From assembly GCF_009930815.1 (NCBI RefSeq), contig NZ_CP022222.1, forward strand, positions 3,018,501-3,082,500: 64,000 nt of DNA, given 5' to 3'. Position numbers and translations under genes: made by a program. Source of the stretch: Bradyrhizobium sp. CCBAU 051011 (GTDB lineage: Bacteria; Pseudomonadota; Alphaproteobacteria; Rhizobiales; Xanthobacteraceae). The notes under the pieces were generated by a model. It was not told the DNA's origin. It did no database searches and worked only from the letters and a program-made list of their open reading frames with translations. This document shows positions 60,873-64,000 of this stretch, in pieces (position 1 is the stretch's first letter; each line of letters begins with the position of its first letter).

Positions 60873-60911
60873 GATTTCCTCCGGTTCTTGTTCGTCAATG
60901 CAGAGCGGCCA

Positions 60912-61472
60912 TCACGCTGTTCTCGGCGAGCGCTTGATCGCGACGCGGGCGAGCGAACCAAGCACGTAACCCGCAAGCGAGAAAGCGACTGGCGGCAAGA
61001 GCCCCTTGAGATCAAGGATGGCCCGAGACAAAAATTGTTCAAGCGCCGGTGGCGCCAGCAGAAGATCCAGGTTCAGGAAAACAAGCGGCGATACCACAAG
61101 CAACGCCAAACGAAGCCGGTGTTTGGCAAAGATGCAGAGTATTGCGACGACAACGGCCGTGGCGCCGAACAGGCCATAGGCGATCTCATAGCCGAGAGCG
61201 TGGCGGATGTTGAAACCGCTGGCCAGCAACAGACCCCAAACAAGGCCGGCGATGAGAAGCGCCGTGTCGTCGACGCGCCGGAAAAGCGGCAGATACCCCA
61301 GTGCCAGGAATGCCAGGATCGACAGGGTAGGCCAGGCCGCGACATAGGTGCCATGCATCAGCCCCCACAAGTGGAATGTTGGCCAGCCGAGCGCGGCATA
61401 GGCATAGCCAAGCGGCCACATCAGCAGGAAGCCGGCAACGACGGCGATGATGCTTCGAATGAAAGTCCGCAT
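60912..61472 (-). CDS. Hypothetical inner-membrane protein
   Basis: 186 residues with six hydrophobic segments (about 5-25, 45-63, 68-90, 93-115, 118-138 and 155-178). The sequence starts MRTFIRSIIAVVAGFLLMW. I recognise no family. Positive residues lie mainly at the loop ends. It may be co-transcribed with the NTF2-like gene. The start is preferred because the first hydrophobic segment begins at once. Confidence 0.7.
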   Translation of the reverse strand: MRTFIRSIIAVVAGFLLMWPLGYAYAALGWPTFHLWGLMHGTYVAAWPTLSILAFLALGYLPLFRRVDDTALLIAGLVWGLLLASGFNIRHALGYEIAYGLFGATAVVVAILCIFAKHRLRLALLVVSPLVFLNLDLLLAPPALEQFLSRAILDLKGLLPPVAFSLAGYVLGSLARVAIKRSPRTA

Positions 61473-61531
61473 GGCGCGTTCAACCGTACTGCTTCACCCT
61501 CGCTCCTCGCAATGACGTTGCGTTTCGTCGC

Positions 61532-63004
61532 TCAATCGTCAAACATCGGCGGCGGCTTGAAGCCGCCGAATTCGCGTTCGATCAGTTCGGCGAGCTTCAG
61601 CGGCGTGCGGTCTTCCAGCCAGGGGCCGACGATCTGCACGCCGACCGGCAATCCGTTCGGCGAGAAGCCAGTCGGGACAGCGGTGGAGGGCAGGCCGGGC
61701 AGGGTAGCGATACCAGGCCAGGAGAGCATGTCGGGATAGACGTGGTCCTTTCCGTCGATCCTGATCCGGCGTTTTTCCTGGTCGTCGGAGTGGTCGTGCG
61801 GATAGGCCGGCGTCGGCATGATCGGGCAGATCACGGCATCATAAGTCTTGAACAATTCGCGCCATTGCGCGCGCAGGCGGGCGCGCGCGCCGTCGTCCAT
61901 CAGCCAATTGCGGTGGCTTTGCGCTATGCCGCGAAGGCGTTCGGCGGCGAGGCTTGTCTCGCTCGCCGGCAGCGTGGCGACGGCGGCTTGCGCGCCCTCA
62001 TAGACCTCTGGCGGAAAGGAAGCACCGAGGAACGACATCAGCATCCGCATGTAGAGCCGGGATGTCTCGGCAAAGTTCGGCAGCAGCGGGCTCTCGCGAT
62101 CGATCTTGACGCCAGCCTTTTCGAGATTGGCGGCCAGCTTGTGGATCGTGCCGCGCACCACCTCGTCGGTCGGCATGACCGGGTCGGTGTCGACCACCAG
62201 CACGCGAAAATCCTTCAGCGCGGCGTGACGTGGAGCCGGCAGTGCGAGCGTGTAACCCTTGCCGGCCTCCAGCGGATCGGGGCCGGCGATGGTGTCGAGC
62301 AGCAGCGAGAGATCGGCGGCGCTGCGCGCCATCGGGCCGATCACGGCGAGGTCGCGGTCGAGCGGCAGCGGCTGGAACGGCGGCGGCGTGTGGCCACGCC
62401 CCGGCACCAGCGCAAAGGTCGGCTTGTGTGCATAGACGCCGCAATGAAAGGCGGGCACGCGCAAGGAGCCGCCGATGTCGGACCCCAGCGACAGCGGGCC
62501 ATAGCCGGCCGCGAGCGCTGCTGACGAGCCGCCGGACGAGCCGCCCGGCGTGCGGCCGAGATCGAACGGATTGTTGGTGGTGCCGTAGATCTCGTTGTAG
62601 CTCTGCCAGTCGCCGAGCCCGAGCGGCACATTGGTCTTGCCGAGAATGACGCCGCCGGCGTCCTTGACGCGCGAGATCGACAGCGCATCCTCCCCAGGCG
62701 TGAATTCCTTCTGCGCCGGAATGCCCCAGGTCGTCGGCAGCCCCGCGATATTGTAGGATTCCTTCACGGTCAGCGGGATGCCGAGCAGCGGCTTCCTGAC
62801 GCCGCGCGCCAGTTCAGCGTCGGCGGCGCGGGCGGCGGCAAGTCCGCGCTCGAAGTCGCGAACGCAAATCGCGTTGATTTTTGCATCGTGCCGTTCGATG
62901 CGGCCGATGACGTCCTCGGCAAGTTCAACCGCGGAGACCTTTTTCGCGGCAAGTGCGGCCGATAGTTCGACGGCGGTCTTGAAACTCCATTGCGATTTGG
63001 CCAA
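61532..63004 (-). CDS. Amidase-signature family protein
   Basis: 490 residues. Triad Lys81 (T-V-K-E-S), Ser156 (G-G-S-S-G-G-S) and nucleophile Ser180 (D-I-G-G-S-L-R) are complete. The protein is of the cytoplasmic amidase type and distinct from the amidase at 31044, with different flanks and a longer C-terminal part. The substrate is unknown. It is a single gene on the minus strand, upstream of which a divergent GNAT gene begins. Confidence 0.9.
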   Translation of the reverse strand: MAKSQWSFKTAVELSAALAAKKVSAVELAEDVIGRIERHDAKINAICVRDFERGLAAARAADAELARGVRKPLLGIPLTVKESYNIAGLPTTWGIPAQKEFTPGEDALSISRVKDAGGVILGKTNVPLGLGDWQSYNEIYGTTNNPFDLGRTPGGSSGGSSAALAAGYGPLSLGSDIGGSLRVPAFHCGVYAHKPTFALVPGRGHTPPPFQPLPLDRDLAVIGPMARSAADLSLLLDTIAGPDPLEAGKGYTLALPAPRHAALKDFRVLVVDTDPVMPTDEVVRGTIHKLAANLEKAGVKIDRESPLLPNFAETSRLYMRMLMSFLGASFPPEVYEGAQAAVATLPASETSLAAERLRGIAQSHRNWLMDDGARARLRAQWRELFKTYDAVICPIMPTPAYPHDHSDDQEKRRIRIDGKDHVYPDMLSWPGIATLPGLPSTAVPTGFSPNGLPVGVQIVGPWLEDRTPLKLAELIEREFGGFKPPPMFDD

Positions 63005-63073
63005 GGCGTACTCCCGCTCTGTTTTCGAATGCGGCGCGGATGATGTTCAGTTTGGGTACGCGCGGCAAGAGCA

Positions 63074-63736
63074 ATGGCTGTACAGCGGCGATCCCGTCAT
63101 GTTGCTAACCGCTTGGCGAAGGCCGGGTTGCTGGTTAGTCTTTCGATCAACAAAACGGACAGAGGAAACCATGCCACCGCCGCGAGCCGGAAATTTCCCG
63201 TGTTGTCCACCAGGCGGCTGACCTTACGGGCGGCGATGCCAAAGGATGTGCCTGCCTTTCGGGCGCTATTGTCGATTCCCGACGTAACGCGGTTTTCCAA
63301 TTGGCCCGATACGCCGTCTACGACGCGGGTCGAACGGTCCTTGCGCTGGATGTCCAAGATCCACGGCTCCGGCAAGGGTTGTGCCTGGATCATCGAGATC
63401 AGCGGCTCAAAGGCGCTGGCCGGCGCGATCCGCTTCAACAGTTTCGAGAAGAAATGGCGGTGCGGCCAAATTGGCTACGAGTTGCATCCGGACTATTGGG
63501 GCAAGGGCTTGATGACGGAGGCGGTGCGGGCCGTGGTCGCGTGCGGACACGAGACCTTCAGGCTCAATCGCATAGATGCCTGGACGTTGCCCGGTAATGC
63601 CGCGTCCGACCGCGTGCTGGAAAAGTCAGGCTTTCAGTATGAAGGCACGTTGCGGCAAAAGGCATGGTTCAAGGGCGCGTTCCATGACTTTCGAATCTTC
63701 GGCCGGATCGCGGGAGACGCCGCGAGCGCGAACTGA
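63074..63736 (+). CDS. GNAT-family acetyltransferase (RimJ-like), start uncertain
   Basis: Up to 220 residues. The domain begins near L-S-T-R-R-L-T-L-R and contains the acetyl-CoA site in G-Y-E-L-H-P-D-Y-W-G-K-G-L-M-T-E-A, typical of ribosomal-protein acetyltransferase-like proteins. The first about 45 residues do not resemble the family. The best ribosome-binding site/ATG (AGAGGAAACC-ATG, 63171) is in another frame and ends after 16 codons. A frameshift by one base near 63195 would join that start to the domain. The true start may instead be the GTG or TTG near 63201. Confidence 0.7.
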   Translation: MAVQRRSRHVANRLAKAGLLVSLSINKTDRGNHATAASRKFPVLSTRRLTLRAAMPKDVPAFRALLSIPDVTRFSNWPDTPSTTRVERSLRWMSKIHGSGKGCAWIIEISGSKALAGAIRFNSFEKKWRCGQIGYELHPDYWGKGLMTEAVRAVVACGHETFRLNRIDAWTLPGNAASDRVLEKSGFQYEGTLRQKAWFKGAFHDFRIFGRIAGDAASAN

Positions 63737-63744
63737 GACGCTCG

Positions 63745-64000
63745 CTAAGCCGCGCCGATCAATATCCCCACCGCCAGCACGATGGCGCCGCCGAGCACGA
63801 TCTGGAACACCGCCTGCAGGAACGGCGTGTCCATGTAGCGCGCGCGGATAAAGGCGATCGCCCATAGTTCGAAGAACACGATGATGCAGGCGATCGCGGT
63901 CGCGATCCAGAACGCGTTCGGCCAGGAGTCAGGAACGAGATAGGGCAGCGTATGGCCAACGCCGCCGAGCGTCGTCATCAGCCCGCAGGTGATGCCGCGC
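63745..64000 (-). CDS. mbfA: MbfA-like iron exporter, C-terminal part (partial)
   Basis: The frame enters from the right edge (about 85 codons in the window) and ends at 63745. It has three hydrophobic segments in the pattern GLMTTLGGVGHTLPYLV, ACIIVFFELWAIAFIRARYM and FQIVLGGAIVLAVGILIG. This matches the C-terminal VIT1/CCC1-like domain of MbfA, a ferritin-like protein that exports iron in Bradyrhizobium and Agrobacterium. The N-terminal ferritin-like domain would lie outside the window, so the family assignment is by the C-terminus alone. Confidence 0.72.
   Translation of the reverse strand, partial: RGITCGLMTTLGGVGHTLPYLVPDSWPNAFWIATAIACIIVFFELWAIAFIRARYMDTPFLQAVFQIVLGGAIVLAVGILIGAA

Noticed and set aside
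1..64000. tRNA, rRNA, insertion sequences, prophage or replication origin
   Set aside because: No tRNA-like cloverleaf, transposase, integrase or iteron cluster was recognised on reading both strands; a dedicated search was not possible.

Overview
The window is high-GC DNA from an alphaproteobacterium, most likely Bradyrhizobium or a close relative in the Nitrobacteraceae. I infer this from the GC-rich codon usage, the many Liv- and Dpp-type ABC transporters and LysR regulators, a Ca-type PQQ alcohol dehydrogenase, a partial MbfA-like iron exporter at the right edge, and several families of intergenic palindromes (GTGGGCA, TCATGCCCGGG, TAGCCCGGATG and GCATGATC types) that I associate with that group. 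About 57 protein genes are supported. I found no tRNA, rRNA, CRISPR array, insertion sequence or origin.

Layout. 1-4814 (minus strand): a lipoprotein with a substrate-binding-like region and a VWA domain (cut by the left edge), a TelA-family protein, and an ABC-2-type exporter pair. 5097-11925 (plus): a livHMGF operon, then an acyl-CoA ligase and a Liv-type binding protein, which looks like uptake coupled to CoA activation of an organic acid; it ends in a strong terminator. 12089-12502: an orphan 138-residue protein gene bracketed by two inverted copies of one hairpin. 12629-14809: a PQQ dehydrogenase fused to cytochrome c. 15045-24032: a LapG-like cysteine protease, a 1752-residue FecR/VCBS/RTX-type secreted protein with an unusual leader, and a CHASE2 adenylate/guanylate cyclase.

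24234-33436: two divergent paralogous peptide-type binding proteins and a Dpp-like ABC operon that carries a GatA/AtzE-type amidase plus a tiny AtzG-like gene, all overlapping by ATGA. 33602-36087: small genes, a LysR regulator and a thioesterase-like gene. 36219-39277: the inner-membrane ATPase and adaptor of a type I secretion system, a plausible exporter for the large VCBS protein. 39381-43648: a VOC protein, a CinA-type amidase, two amidohydrolases and a Rieske protein. 43873-45378: a TPR-caspase gene behind a perfect CRP-type operator. 45721-47167: DedA and three small ORFs. 47326-52090: tcuA, a secreted alpha/beta hydrolase, tcuB and a LysR regulator (tricarballylate-type oxidation). 52205-61472: DUF1127, GNAT, SDR/LysR, and a loose acyl-CoA/alcohol catabolic group. 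61532-64000: a second amidase, a GNAT gene with a doubtful start, and the end of an MbfA-like gene.

The themes are import and catabolism of organic acids, amides and peptides, plus one surface-protein/secretion/cyclic-nucleotide set. The observations I consider most worth checking are the AtzG-like/amidase pair inside a Dpp operon, the hydrolase inside the tcu operon, the possible leader pseudoknot and LapG-like neighbour of the VCBS protein, the CRP-type site before the caspase gene, and the hairpin-flanked orphan gene.
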